DNA of 64,000 nucleotides from Bacteroidales bacterium M6 (GCA_001689485.1 LUJQ01000021.1:174630-238629); one strand, 5' to 3'. Positions 49,229 through 59,455 are shown, numbered from the stretch's first letter. Program-made: numbers and translations. The notes: generated from the letters alone by a model not told the origin.

Positions 49229-51982
49229 CTATTTCGCTAAAAATTCCCAGGAACCCTGCCCCACTTCTGTAATGCAATACCCGTTGCTGACAACGCTTTT
49301 TCCCAACGGGGTACCATCGGCAAAACCGGCGGTCGCACCCGTACTAACCTGCGGAAGCGGAATCATCACCGTGGCCGTGGCACCGGCCGGAACCGTGACG
49401 TTCATCCTCACTTCACCGCCATTGTGGCGGACTTCCGACACGACCTCACCATACGGTGTCATCGTGGCATAGCGCACCGAAGGCAAACCGGCAGCAAGCA
49501 CCGGGCGAACCGTGAAATGCCTGAACCCGGGGGCATCCTCATCAGGCTGCACCCCTGCAAGGGTGTTGTAAAACCACATCAGCGCACCGCCGAACATCGG
49601 ATGGTTGTGGGAATCCTGGCCGTTCCACTTTTCCCATGTAACAGTTGCACCCTGGTCGAGCCAATGGCCGAAACCGGGATACCCCCGTTTGGTCATCGCC
49701 CCGTAGGCAAGGTCGTTCAACCCGTTGGCCCCGAGCTGCTCGAAAAGATAACGTGTCGCATAGATGCCGGTGTTAAGGTGTCCGCCATGCTTCTCCCCTA
49801 TTTCCTTGGCAAATGTCTCGACAACATCCTGCCGGTATGATTCAGGCACACCCATCTCCAAGGCAAACACATTCGATCCGAAATCGCCATAGCTTTTCAC
49901 CTCCGGGTTATAAAACCTTTTATGGAAAGCTTCGGCCACCTCGGCAGCCTTACGGGCATAAAATTCCTCATCGGAATTTAACGATAATGCACGTGCGGCA
50001 CGTGCCGTGTAATCAAGGCAACGCCACAGATAAAACGTGTGCACCAGTTCCTGCGACGGCAATTCATAAGGCGCACACCAGTCGCCGAGGTTAAGCCAGT
50101 ATGTAGGCGTATGGTTAGGATCATTGTCATTGCCTCGCTGCGCTAGCATGGTGCCATGCTCGGTAAGCCAGCCCAACATATATGCCGCCTGGGCTTTCAT
50201 GGCAGGATAGTTCTCCTCAAGCACCCGGCGGTCGCCATAATGCTTATAGAATTCCCACGGCATCACATTCATGGCCGCGCCCCAGGCCACCCCTCCGCCG
50301 CAACCGGGCTGCCAGGGTGCACCGTTAGGCACATACCCGGTCTCCACGTTTTGTGCGTCGCGCATGTCGCGCATCCATTTGCGATAGAACGCGGCGGCAT
50401 CGAAATTAGCCATAACGGTGTTCATGGCCACCTGCCCGTCGCCGGTGTATGGCGCCCTTTCACGATGCGGGCAGTCGCTTGCCACCCCGCCATGCATATT
50501 GTCAATCTGGCTGCGGCGCCAGATGGTGTTGATTGTATCGAGCATCGCATTTGATGCGGTAAAATCCGAAGTTATATCCAGCTCCGTATTCACAGCTTCC
50601 GCAACAAGGTTCGACGGTGAGAGGTTTTCCACCCCTTTGATTGTTGCTTTCGAGAACACATACCATGTGAAACGGGGGGCATGATTGACCTTCCCATCCT
50701 TTCCCGCTATATAGCGATGCACCCCCAGGGGCTGGTCGCAATGGTATTTCACATCTATCGTATCGCCTTTTTGAGCCTTAAGGTCTTTGAACCTTATCCA
50801 GCCTGAAAGCTCCACGGGGAATGAGACTTCCCACGAGCCGTCACCGTTACGGTTCAATGCCACGGGGGCGAACGTCTCCGTCACTTTGTCGGTAGGGGCG
50901 GTATGGGCGGTCAGCTCCCCGTCAGGCGCGCGTCGGTAAGCGGCACATGGCCATGCACGGTCATCAAACCCTGGGGTATCCCACCCCGGAATTTCACAAC
51001 GGGCATCATAAACCTCCCCGTCAAACGGGCCGTCGGCAATGATTGCCGATTGCGCGGCTTTCCAGCTGTCGTCGGTCACAACAGTCTCGGTGCGGCCATC
51101 GGCATAGGTAAGCTCAAGCTGGCAGAGGAAACGCGGTGTCCCGAACGGGCATACCCACCCGGTTGTAGCATCGTAAAAACCGTTCCCGAGTATGGCACCT
51201 ATGGCATTATCCCCCTTATGAAGCATGCCGGTTATGTCATAGGCAAGATACATCACACGGTAACCTGCAAAGTTATCGTCGATTACAATCCCGTATTTAT
51301 CCAGGTCATTACGCCTGGTATAGTTCGTGAAATTGGGCACAAGCAGGTCATCACCTACTTTCTTGCCGTTGACATGCAGCTCAAAATAACCCAATCCTGT
51401 CACAAAGGCTTTCGCCTTTACCAAATTGCTGCCGACCGCGAATTCCTTTCGCAACAATGGTGCCGGATAATCACGGCGCCCTTTCTTCGGGTCAATGGCT
51501 TTTTTGTGCGCTTCCCCCTGCCAGGGTGCGCCGATCCAACGGGCTTTCCAACGGCCGGCATCGGTAAATCCCATCCCCCAGGATGCGGTCTCGCTCCAAT
51601 CAGAAGCTTTCCCGTCATTGTCCCACACCATGACACGCCAGAAATAATCCTCGCCATCTTTCAATGTGGAACCGGCATACTCCACGAGATATGACTGCGA
51701 CGTGGGAATCCTGCCTGAGTCCCATGCGTCATAGTCACCCTTTTCCAATTTCTCCTCCGAGGTGGCAACCACAAGGCGGCAGGCGCTTTGGGAAGCGTTT
51801 TTGACAGATTCCGAAGCCGGGGTGTTCACCCACGACAGGCGTGGAGACCTCGTGTCAATCACCCCGGGGTTTTCCATATGTTCGGTGCGCAGACGCTGCG
51901 GACGCAACTTGGATGCCGCACCGGCCACATCGCAAAATGCCACGCAAAAAACCGTGGTGACAGCGATATACTTGAAATTCAT
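49229..51982 (-). CDS. Alpha-L-rhamnosidase, GH78
   Basis: A 917-aa secreted enzyme with signal peptide MNFKYIAVTTVFCVAFCDVAGA. The N-terminal Fn3-like domain starts PQRLRTEHMENPGVIDTRSP, followed by beta-sandwich domains (ARWIGAPWQ, FVTGLGYFELHVNGKKVGDD). The (alpha/alpha)6 catalytic domain contains SDCPHRERAPYTGDG with Glu508 as the likely general acid, and GMPWEF-type strands before the C-terminal beta domain. GH78 enzymes release terminal alpha-linked L-rhamnose by inversion. It is the last gene of the GH3/trehalase-fusion/GH78 operon and starts 6 bp after the fusion gene ends. Confidence 0.94.
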   Translation of the reverse strand: MNFKYIAVTTVFCVAFCDVAGAASKLRPQRLRTEHMENPGVIDTRSPRLSWVNTPASESVKNASQSACRLVVATSEEKLEKGDYDAWDSGRIPTSQSYLVEYAGSTLKDGEDYFWRVMVWDNDGKASDWSETASWGMGFTDAGRWKARWIGAPWQGEAHKKAIDPKKGRRDYPAPLLRKEFAVGSNLVKAKAFVTGLGYFELHVNGKKVGDDLLVPNFTNYTRRNDLDKYGIVIDDNFAGYRVMYLAYDITGMLHKGDNAIGAILGNGFYDATTGWVCPFGTPRFLCQLELTYADGRTETVVTDDSWKAAQSAIIADGPFDGEVYDARCEIPGWDTPGFDDRAWPCAAYRRAPDGELTAHTAPTDKVTETFAPVALNRNGDGSWEVSFPVELSGWIRFKDLKAQKGDTIDVKYHCDQPLGVHRYIAGKDGKVNHAPRFTWYVFSKATIKGVENLSPSNLVAEAVNTELDITSDFTASNAMLDTINTIWRRSQIDNMHGGVASDCPHRERAPYTGDGQVAMNTVMANFDAAAFYRKWMRDMRDAQNVETGYVPNGAPWQPGCGGGVAWGAAMNVMPWEFYKHYGDRRVLEENYPAMKAQAAYMLGWLTEHGTMLAQRGNDNDPNHTPTYWLNLGDWCAPYELPSQELVHTFYLWRCLDYTARAARALSLNSDEEFYARKAAEVAEAFHKRFYNPEVKSYGDFGSNVFALEMGVPESYRQDVVETFAKEIGEKHGGHLNTGIYATRYLFEQLGANGLNDLAYGAMTKRGYPGFGHWLDQGATVTWEKWNGQDSHNHPMFGGALMWFYNTLAGVQPDEDAPGFRHFTVRPVLAAGLPSVRYATMTPYGEVVSEVRHNGGEVRMNVTVPAGATATVMIPLPQVSTGATAGFADGTPLGKSVVSNGYCITEVGQGSWEFLAK

Positions 51983-51988
51983 AATCGG

Positions 51989-54973
51989 TTATTGCTTTTT
52001 TGAAAAAGTGAGCGAGAAAGCCGACGCATCGGGGGTCACGGTCACGGCACGCAATGCACCCTCCCGGTTACGCGGAGTGGTTCTGCCGTCGGCAAAAACA
52101 GCATTTTTAACACCAAAGGAATAGCCATACCCCTTATAAAGGGCTTCTACCTTATCCATGCCTATTTTCCCGAACGGGAGTTCGGCTGCAGGGGCATGCT
52201 CGATGGCGGCATACCATTTGAACGGCAACACACTTTTGCCGCCTTTTGCCGAATTTATGGCGAAATCGGCCTTATCCTCGTTCAAGGTCACAACCATACC
52301 GGCATCTTCACCGATAACGGGAACCGATATTGTAAGTGTCTTACCATCATTGCTGATCGACGGCTCACCGAAAGCCAGCTCCTTGCTTGACCCGTCAGGA
52401 AGCACTTTATAGAACCGCATGGCGCCACGCACCGAATCGTTGCTCCACACATTGCCGTCAACAACGGGCAGAGTCCAATAATGGCAGTAATCGGTGGTGC
52501 AAGGGGTCTTAAGATAGAGCGATTCCTGGTTTTCATCGAAAAGATGGATGTCGCGGACAAACATTTTTTCACCTTCCCACATAAGGTTAAGACGATAATT
52601 CTTCGAATTGAACCATACCGTGCGGGCAAGGCTGTCGGCCCCGTAACCCTTCATTGCCGAAATAGCCGAAGGGGGGGTCATGACATGCGAAGCACTGAAA
52701 GCCCGGCCTGTTTCGGCAAGGGTTTCAAGCCTGATGTCGCCTTTACGTGCCAGACATGCAAGCCGTGGGAACTGGTACTCAAGCCCGTGACGCATCCTGC
52801 GCCATGTAAACATGTTTTCCTGACCCGCCTGGAAATACGACAGATTCATCGCCGGGTCATAAATCATGCTGTCAAAGAACCAGTTAATCCATTCGGGGCT
52901 GCCTCCTGCATTCCCGTAAACCGGCTCAAGTGTGAACACACCCTGGTGGTGGCCGCCCAGCCCGCTGTCATACTGCGCAATCGGGTCGGAACCAAGCAGA
53001 CGGAACACCGGCACATCGATTTGGTTTTCACGCGTCTGTGCGGGGATAAAGAAATTCTTGCGAGAAGGATAATATCCACCCTGCCAGTAACCGCCCCAAA
53101 GGTTGTAACCGTCGGTGCCGATTTGGTCGCGACATGAAGCCGAGGCAACTATACCGTATTTGTCGCGCATATACCCCAGTGAATGTGAATCGATAAACCA
53201 AGAGCCGACTGATTTTGGATATTCACCGAAAACCTCCTTGAATTTGGCCATATAGACATCAACCAGTTTCTCGCGTTCCTGCGGGGTATAGCCGGTCGAG
53301 AAACCGACATTGGCATACCAGTCCCACGGATATCGTCCGCGCCACTTGATGCCCGCATCCTTTACATGCGGCTCGGTTATCTCCCACCATGCGCCTATCT
53401 CGGTGCCCTCACCAACCTTCTCTTTCAGCAATTTCTGATAATCAGGCTGGATAAGCGCGTCATACTGCAAAAGGAACGAACCCCTGATGCCGTATTTGTT
53501 CATCAAATCAATCTGGCTTTCAACCGTTTCATATAACACAGTGTCGGAAATCCAGTTGAGCGACGGATGTTCGTAGCGGCGAGGCTCGGTAAGACGGATA
53601 AAGTTGATTACGTTGACAACGCGGGGGGCATCGGTGGCGGTATCCTTTCCATAAAGGTAATTATAGGCCGTCTGGTATGTTCCGGCCGTCCAGCCCATGA
53701 AATCACCGGGCATGGGGTATTCGTCGTTAACCTCCGAGTTCCCTTTCGCCGCATTGAATTTCTCCCACAGCTGCCCTGTTTTACCATAGATAGACGTCAT
53801 GCTGTCGATATATTTACGTGCTATGCGGGCTGCATCAGCCGTATAGCCGTAATTATCAAGTCCTTTGATGGCAAAAAAGTGAATCGGCGCCCATCCGTTG
53901 GGGGCATCCCATTGGAACGGCACAGCACGCTCGCCTGCTGCACATGTCATAATGCCGCCTTCCCCTTCAAGCAAGCCTATATTCTTAACCACAGCAGCGG
54001 CAACATCTTTTCCGACAGCCTTCTGCCACAGGGCGGCAAACGGGGCGGCACTATATTGCGTGGAACGCTTACCGTTCACATAGTCATAATCATAAAGGAG
54101 CTTGGTTTTGGAATCTACCATAAACCGGCGCATCAGTTTGCCGCGCCGGTCGGCACGGGCATCCCACTCTTTGGCTCCTTCCATACCGAGTTCACGCATA
54201 AACTGAGCCTGGTTTCGCTCCATCCCATAGAGAAATGCATTGAGGTCTACCGGGTTGAAATCCATGCAACGTCCGTCGAAACGGGGATTGAAATCCCATC
54301 CCGATTCGGCCTCGGCCAAAAGGTGTGCGCCGGCGGCCACCCGCTCGTCACTGCTCATCTTCGAGCCGTCAATCCTGACACGCCCTGCAACCTGGCCGAA
54401 AAACTTTTCCAGCTCACCCTTATCTGGCTCGTTATGGCCGTAACGGTTCAAACCGTTGGGAGCCAAACGGTTCTTCATCCAAAAATCATATTCTTTCTCA
54501 AGAACCGGGAGCATGCGGCGCAGGAAATCCTTATCGCCGGTAGCATCGTAATAGTCCTTCACCATCATCGAAAACAACGGTGGCTGGGTGCGGTTCTTCA
54601 TCCCTTCCGAAGTGGCGTTAGGCATATAGCCGAACCGCTCGATCATAGCCGCCACATCCTCTATATTGTTCCGGCTCTGCCACACATCGCCGTCAATCAG
54701 AAGCCCGGCATTGGTAAAATATGTATCCCAATAGAACATATCCTGGAATCCGCCACGTATGCATGGCACACTGAAAGGCTTCGGAAGTGCGAACCGCCCC
54801 AGCGTATCCGCATCGGAGGTGCGCACGGTCTGCGACATAGTGTTCGCAATGTGCCGGTGCAGTTCGGTCTCAGCCCCCGAAGGGGTGTATTGCCGTTGTA
54901 CACCGAAAGCGGCTATCACAGCCATTCCTGCTGCAAAAACAGCAGGAAAGCGTCTTACATTGAATCGAATCAC
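51989..54973 (-). CDS. GH37 trehalase-like domain fused to a polysaccharide-deacetylase-like domain
   Basis: A 994-aa protein with a GTG start at 54973 and a signal-like N-terminus (FPAVFAAGMAVIAAFG). Residues ~40-445 carry both trehalase signatures: RGGFQDMFYWDTYF (residues 73-86) and QWDAPNGWAP (near 354-363), plus AESGWDF. From ~450 a second module begins (VVNVINFIRLTEPRRYEHP) with SQIDLMNKYGIRGSFLLQYD, EIGAWWEIT and YPKSVGSWFIDSH, resembling a NodB/GH57-like TIM barrel. The final ~250 residues are beta-rich. The target sugar is unknown; trehalose itself is not assured in a PUL. It starts 37 bp after the GH3 stop. Confidence 0.75.
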   Translation of the reverse strand: MIRFNVRRFPAVFAAGMAVIAAFGVQRQYTPSGAETELHRHIANTMSQTVRTSDADTLGRFALPKPFSVPCIRGGFQDMFYWDTYFTNAGLLIDGDVWQSRNNIEDVAAMIERFGYMPNATSEGMKNRTQPPLFSMMVKDYYDATGDKDFLRRMLPVLEKEYDFWMKNRLAPNGLNRYGHNEPDKGELEKFFGQVAGRVRIDGSKMSSDERVAAGAHLLAEAESGWDFNPRFDGRCMDFNPVDLNAFLYGMERNQAQFMRELGMEGAKEWDARADRRGKLMRRFMVDSKTKLLYDYDYVNGKRSTQYSAAPFAALWQKAVGKDVAAAVVKNIGLLEGEGGIMTCAAGERAVPFQWDAPNGWAPIHFFAIKGLDNYGYTADAARIARKYIDSMTSIYGKTGQLWEKFNAAKGNSEVNDEYPMPGDFMGWTAGTYQTAYNYLYGKDTATDAPRVVNVINFIRLTEPRRYEHPSLNWISDTVLYETVESQIDLMNKYGIRGSFLLQYDALIQPDYQKLLKEKVGEGTEIGAWWEITEPHVKDAGIKWRGRYPWDWYANVGFSTGYTPQEREKLVDVYMAKFKEVFGEYPKSVGSWFIDSHSLGYMRDKYGIVASASCRDQIGTDGYNLWGGYWQGGYYPSRKNFFIPAQTRENQIDVPVFRLLGSDPIAQYDSGLGGHHQGVFTLEPVYGNAGGSPEWINWFFDSMIYDPAMNLSYFQAGQENMFTWRRMRHGLEYQFPRLACLARKGDIRLETLAETGRAFSASHVMTPPSAISAMKGYGADSLARTVWFNSKNYRLNLMWEGEKMFVRDIHLFDENQESLYLKTPCTTDYCHYWTLPVVDGNVWSNDSVRGAMRFYKVLPDGSSKELAFGEPSISNDGKTLTISVPVIGEDAGMVVTLNEDKADFAINSAKGGKSVLPFKWYAAIEHAPAAELPFGKIGMDKVEALYKGYGYSFGVKNAVFADGRTTPRNREGALRAVTVTPDASAFSLTFSKKQ

Positions 54974-55010
54974 GTTTATAATGATTGGTTTAATTGAATT
55001 TCTGCTCAGT

Positions 55011-57254
55011 TTATTTTTCCCAAACCACGGCGATTTTCTCCACATCCACCGAATTCGGGCCTACAAAGATATTGAATTCCCCGGCATCCCAGCCATATTG
55101 CAGGTCGGAATCATAATATTTAAGTTTGTCGGGGGTCACGTCGAAGCTCACAGTCCTGGTCTCGCCGGGAGCAAGGCTCACCTTTGCAAAATCCTTCAAT
55201 TCCATTACAGGACGCGAAATTTTGGCAACCGGGTCGTTGATGTAAAGCTGCACCACCTCTTTTCCGGGCATCGAACCGAGATTGGTCACATCGACCGACA
55301 CGCATATTTTGTCGCCCTCACCTTTGGCCGAGGATTTGTCGGCACGCAGGTTGGAATATTTGTAATCATTATAGCTCAACCCGTAACCGAAAGGATATAA
55401 CGGGTCATTGGGCGAGTCGATATATTTGGTAGTGGCCCAGAATTTGCTGTATGGACGGCCGGTGCGCAATGCGTTATAATACAACGGAATCTGCCCCACG
55501 TTACGCGGCCATGTGGAAGTAAGTTTCCCCGAAGGTGCCTCTTTGCCGGTCAGGATGTCGGCAAGAGCCTCAGGAGCCATTGTGCCACCATGCCATGCCT
55601 CGACAATGGTTGGGAAATCACGGTCGATATCGGTGATTGTGAGAGGGCGCCCGCTGAACAGGACCACAACCACCGGCTTGCCGGTCTCCTTCATGGCATA
55701 GAGCAACTTTTTCTGTGCATCCTGAAGCCCGATGTCAGTCAGGTTATGAGCCTCTCCGCTCCACACGGCAGGTTCCCCTACAGTAGCGATAATCACGTCG
55801 GCATCGGCAACATCCTTCACAGCCTGCATCAGCAGCGAATCGGAAGGATGTTTTCCTCCGGCCTTATATATAAACGGTTCCTCAGTCCAGTTCGAGCCCT
55901 GGGAATAGACAACCTCTGTGCCGGGTCCAACTTCACGGGCAAGTGCCTCGACAATCGTGCTCATTGTGTCGGCCGACATCCCGTAACTCCATGTGCCAAG
56001 CAATTCCGCACGTTCCTGACCCATGGGGCCGACCACCGCGATTTTCTTTACAGGCTTCAACGGCAGGGTCTTGTCGCTGTTCTTAAGCAACACAATCGAC
56101 TCACGGGCCAGCCTGCGGGCAACATCAAGGTTTTCAGGCGAGAGTACTGTTTCCTTACGTTTATCCTTATTAGTATAATAGAGCCACGGATTTTCAAGCA
56201 GTCCGAGTTTGTACTTGGCTTCAAGCACACGGCGGCAAGCCTGATTGATATCCTCCTCGCTTACACGCCCTTCGGCAACCGATTTCTCCAGACATGCAAC
56301 ATAGAGGCTGGCACTCATATCCATATCCGTCCCGGCCTTCAGCGCCATCTCGGCCACCGTCTGGGCATCGCCTACACCATGCTCTATCATTTCGGCGATA
56401 GCGTTGGCATCCGACACGATAAACCCGTCAAAGCCCCACTTGTCGCGCAGCAATTCCGTCATTACCTTGCGGTTACCTGTGGTAGGCACTCCGTTCACCA
56501 CATTGAACGATGACATTCCCGATCCGGCACCGGCATCAAACGCCGCCTTATATGTAGGGAGGAAATAATTATAGGCAGTAACATCATCCATCGACACGGT
56601 GTTATAATCGCGTCCGGCCTCAGTGGCACCATAAAGCACAAGATGCTTTGTGCAAGCCATGATGGTTTCTTCATCGGCAAGGTTATCCCCCTGATAACCT
56701 TTAACCATAGTGGCTGCCACAAGCGAACCCAGATAGGGGTCCTCACCTGCACCCTCGGCCACACGTCCCCAACGTGGGTCACGGCTTATATCGACCATCG
56801 GGGCGAAAGTCCAGTTGATGCCGAATGCCGTAGCCTCACGGGCTGCTACACGGGCGCTTTCCTCAAGTAACGGAAGGTTCCACGAACTTGACGAACCCAA
56901 GGGGATTGGGAACGTGGTGTAATACCCGTGAACAACATCCAACCCCGTTATCATCGGAATAAAAACCCGCATATTATCCTCGGCGAAACGCTGTGCATCC
57001 TCCGCCGCCTTAGGGTCAAAGCCTCCGATAGAGCTTACAAGCCCCTCCCTGATAGCCACATCAAGCCCTTTGGCGCTCCCTACTACTTTGGGAGAACCGA
57101 CACCTCCGAGATTGAGCTGCCCGATACGTTCCTTAAGGGTCATACGCCCCATAAGGTCGTCGATAAACTTATCCATTGCCGGGTCAGAACCCGTTTTAGC
57201 TACCGCAGGAAGGCTCATTACCAGTAAAGCTGCGGCTGTGATGTAACTTTTCAT
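55011..57254 (-). CDS. GH3 beta-glycosidase (BglX-like)
   Basis: A 747-aa periplasmic enzyme with signal peptide MKSYITAAALLVMSLPAVA; an in-frame ATG at 57281 is an alternative start. The GH3 N-terminal barrel has MTLKERIGQLNLGG, the KHLVLYGATEAGRDYN loop, and the nucleophile Asp282 in GFIVSDANAIAE. The C-terminal alpha/beta domain (SIVLLKNSDKTLPL, ATVGEPAVWSGEA) supplies the acid/base region, and a Fn3-like domain ends the protein (FDVTPDKLKYYDSDL). BglX-type enzymes split beta-linked oligosaccharides after import. It opens the leftward GH3/fusion/GH78 operon. Confidence 0.93.
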   Translation of the reverse strand: MKSYITAAALLVMSLPAVAKTGSDPAMDKFIDDLMGRMTLKERIGQLNLGGVGSPKVVGSAKGLDVAIREGLVSSIGGFDPKAAEDAQRFAEDNMRVFIPMITGLDVVHGYYTTFPIPLGSSSSWNLPLLEESARVAAREATAFGINWTFAPMVDISRDPRWGRVAEGAGEDPYLGSLVAATMVKGYQGDNLADEETIMACTKHLVLYGATEAGRDYNTVSMDDVTAYNYFLPTYKAAFDAGAGSGMSSFNVVNGVPTTGNRKVMTELLRDKWGFDGFIVSDANAIAEMIEHGVGDAQTVAEMALKAGTDMDMSASLYVACLEKSVAEGRVSEEDINQACRRVLEAKYKLGLLENPWLYYTNKDKRKETVLSPENLDVARRLARESIVLLKNSDKTLPLKPVKKIAVVGPMGQERAELLGTWSYGMSADTMSTIVEALAREVGPGTEVVYSQGSNWTEEPFIYKAGGKHPSDSLLMQAVKDVADADVIIATVGEPAVWSGEAHNLTDIGLQDAQKKLLYAMKETGKPVVVVLFSGRPLTITDIDRDFPTIVEAWHGGTMAPEALADILTGKEAPSGKLTSTWPRNVGQIPLYYNALRTGRPYSKFWATTKYIDSPNDPLYPFGYGLSYNDYKYSNLRADKSSAKGEGDKICVSVDVTNLGSMPGKEVVQLYINDPVAKISRPVMELKDFAKVSLAPGETRTVSFDVTPDKLKYYDSDLQYGWDAGEFNIFVGPNSVDVEKIAVVWEK

Positions 57255-57303
57255 ATCTTGTTTCAGTTTTTCTTTTTCCATAAAGTTCCCATTACCCCCT
57301 CCC

Positions 57304-57332
57304 CGTAGAGACGGGATAGCATCCCGTCTCAC
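57304..57332. repeat. REP-like palindrome, copy 3
   Basis: CGTAGAGACGGGAT, AGC, ATCCCGTCTCAC: the same unit and orientation as at 38923 and 45542. It lies just upstream of the GH3 gene. Confidence 0.75.
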
Positions 57333-57447
57333 AAAAAACGTCTCATCAAAAACGTATCGCAAAAACACTATCTTTTACAAACCCGGCATTACGGCATCCA
57401 GTCCCGTCCCATGACATCCGCTAAATCAAGGCTGTCAACGGCTGTTG

Positions 57448-57475
57448 CGAGACGGGATGCTATCCCGTCTCTACC
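57448..57475. repeat. REP-like palindrome, copy 4 (inverted)
   Basis: CGAGACGGGATGC followed by TATCCCGTCTCTACCG is the same unit in the opposite orientation to the copy at 57304, making an inverted pair about 145 bp apart. The surrounding gap 57282-57670 holds no convincing gene. A possible coding remnant lies at about 57530-57690. Confidence 0.75.
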
Positions 57476-57670
57476 GTTTGCAAAACCTATCCGTTTCCAT
57501 AAAAACACCATCTCATTGCCGCGTCCTATCGTCGATATACTGAATTATAATACTGAATTTTGGACTGAGGAAGGCGTCGGCCTGGCACATCGGCACTATC
57601 GGCAAATCCGAACGCTGACGTGCGATATTGATATTTCAGCGGACAACGAGAATATGTCGGTAATCAGGAT

Positions 57671-59455
57671 TCAAGGATTAGGTTCATATGTCAGGACATC
57701 GCCGTCGGCACGGTTTACAACCTTTATGCCGCGAGGGGCTTTTACATGGCACAACGGGCTTCCGTCAGCCTGACGGGTAATCTCGATGTTTACAGGGCCG
57801 TTAGGGGTGGGGAAAGAACCTTTGGCCCATTCCAAATCACCGAGATAAGGATTGATTTCGATAGTGGCACATCCGGGTTCCAACGGACGCACGCCCAGCA
57901 CATGACGCGACAACCAGGCTGTAGGGCCTGATGCCCACCCGTGACACAGGCTCAGACGCAGACCCTTATAACAATATGCACCACCGCCTGCATGTATGTC
58001 ATACTTGTGCGCGGGAACAAAGTTGTCGATAGGCGCGGCGTTAGCCACATCCGAATATTTCAAATCTTCCCAAAAAGTGGTAGCACCCAGGTCAAGCATA
58101 GCACCCCAATAATCCGAGATTAGCTTTATTGCCTCATCCTTATGGCCGGTAGCGGCAAGAGCCTCAAGCATATAGTAGCCATAGAAAGTAGAGAAGCCGT
58201 TGGCACCACCCTTCTTGATAACGTCGACATCGGCACCTGCATTGCCGCTACGGCCGGCAATGATGCCAAGCGCGGCGGCCTGCTTGCTGTTGTGGGTCTT
58301 TATTTTTACTTTATCCATACGCCTGAGGCACCCTTCGGCACAGGCAAGCATATCGGCGTCACCAAGATAGGTCGCAATATCGGCGGCGGCACGCATGGCC
58401 ATATAAGTCATCGACTGCAACCCCGCACCTATCACCGCAGGGTTTTCCGAAGTAGGCCAGTCAAGGAACCGCTGGCCGTCAAGACGTTCGCGCCCATCCT
58501 TGTCAACATCCGCATCAATCTGGCCCACAAGCCCGCGGATGTAATCCCGCTGGCTTTTAAGATAATCCAGATTCCCTTGATACAGATACAGGTCACGCTG
58601 GATTATAAGCCACCAAAGGGAATAGCTGCACATGCCGTTCATCCATCCGGGCAGAGGGGTGTCGGCAACGGCATAATCGAGAGTTTTATGCACCACAGGC
58701 ATCTCACCCCACACAGAGGCAATGGTCATTACCTCGGGATGCATATCACCGAGCCACACCAGGCGGTCGCGCTTTATCCCATCCCACACATAATCCTGCA
58801 TATTGAGTTTTACCGTATAGGCGCCGGTTTCCCAAATGTCGTTCAAACGGCTGTCGGAACATTCGAAGCTCCCCACTTCGGGGTCGTCGCGCAAAAACGA
58901 CCGGGCCTCGACATAGCGCAAATCGAAAGGCTCATCGGTATCAAGCAGGTCGATGCGAGCGAAGCGGAATCCGCTTTTGCCGCATTCCACACTGCCGAGC
59001 CAGGGTACATTCACAATGAAATCGCGCAAAGAATGCTCATTAGTGGGATTTTGCGGGTTATCATCGATGTCGACACTGCTCATTGCCTCGGTAACCGATT
59101 CGCCCAGGCACACACGAAAGCATTTCGGCGCTTTCGACTGAGGCATCCCGCCATAAAGCTTCAGGCCACCGTATATTTCCTTGCCGAAATCAAGAAGCAA
59201 CGAAGCTGTGCGCCCCGGCCTGGAACGAAGCCTGGCACCGTTGGCGGCATCGTTTACACTTATCTGCCCGGAAAAAGGCTTCAGCAACGACTCGGCATTA
59301 CTTATATCGGTGCCGGTGGTATCCGACATCCACACAATCCGCACCGGTGCCAAAGGGGTCTCGCGGATTTCGGCATGAGCGCCAGCAGCCAAAGTCAGCA
59401 GCACCGCGCCGGCAAAGCAGCGCATCAGCGGGGATTTAAGCGTGGTCATGGTCAT
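57671..59455 (-). CDS. GH78-related alpha-L-rhamnosidase, short form
   Basis: A 594-aa secreted protein; signal peptide in MRCFAGAVLLTLAAGAHA. It lacks the long N-terminal Fn3 and beta domains of the 49229 enzyme. An initial beta-sandwich (SLLLDFGKEIYGGLKLYGG) leads into the (alpha/alpha)6 domain with the motif DGIKRDRLVWLGDMHPEV around residues 222-240, which matches the catalytic acid region of GH78, then LCHGWASGPTAWLSRHVLGV and a small C-terminal beta domain. The two GH78-type enzymes probably attack different rhamnose linkages of the same glycan. It is transcribed away from the HTCS gene. Confidence 0.85.
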   Translation of the reverse strand: MTMTTLKSPLMRCFAGAVLLTLAAGAHAEIRETPLAPVRIVWMSDTTGTDISNAESLLKPFSGQISVNDAANGARLRSRPGRTASLLLDFGKEIYGGLKLYGGMPQSKAPKCFRVCLGESVTEAMSSVDIDDNPQNPTNEHSLRDFIVNVPWLGSVECGKSGFRFARIDLLDTDEPFDLRYVEARSFLRDDPEVGSFECSDSRLNDIWETGAYTVKLNMQDYVWDGIKRDRLVWLGDMHPEVMTIASVWGEMPVVHKTLDYAVADTPLPGWMNGMCSYSLWWLIIQRDLYLYQGNLDYLKSQRDYIRGLVGQIDADVDKDGRERLDGQRFLDWPTSENPAVIGAGLQSMTYMAMRAAADIATYLGDADMLACAEGCLRRMDKVKIKTHNSKQAAALGIIAGRSGNAGADVDVIKKGGANGFSTFYGYYMLEALAATGHKDEAIKLISDYWGAMLDLGATTFWEDLKYSDVANAAPIDNFVPAHKYDIHAGGGAYCYKGLRLSLCHGWASGPTAWLSRHVLGVRPLEPGCATIEINPYLGDLEWAKGSFPTPNGPVNIEITRQADGSPLCHVKAPRGIKVVNRADGDVLTYEPNP

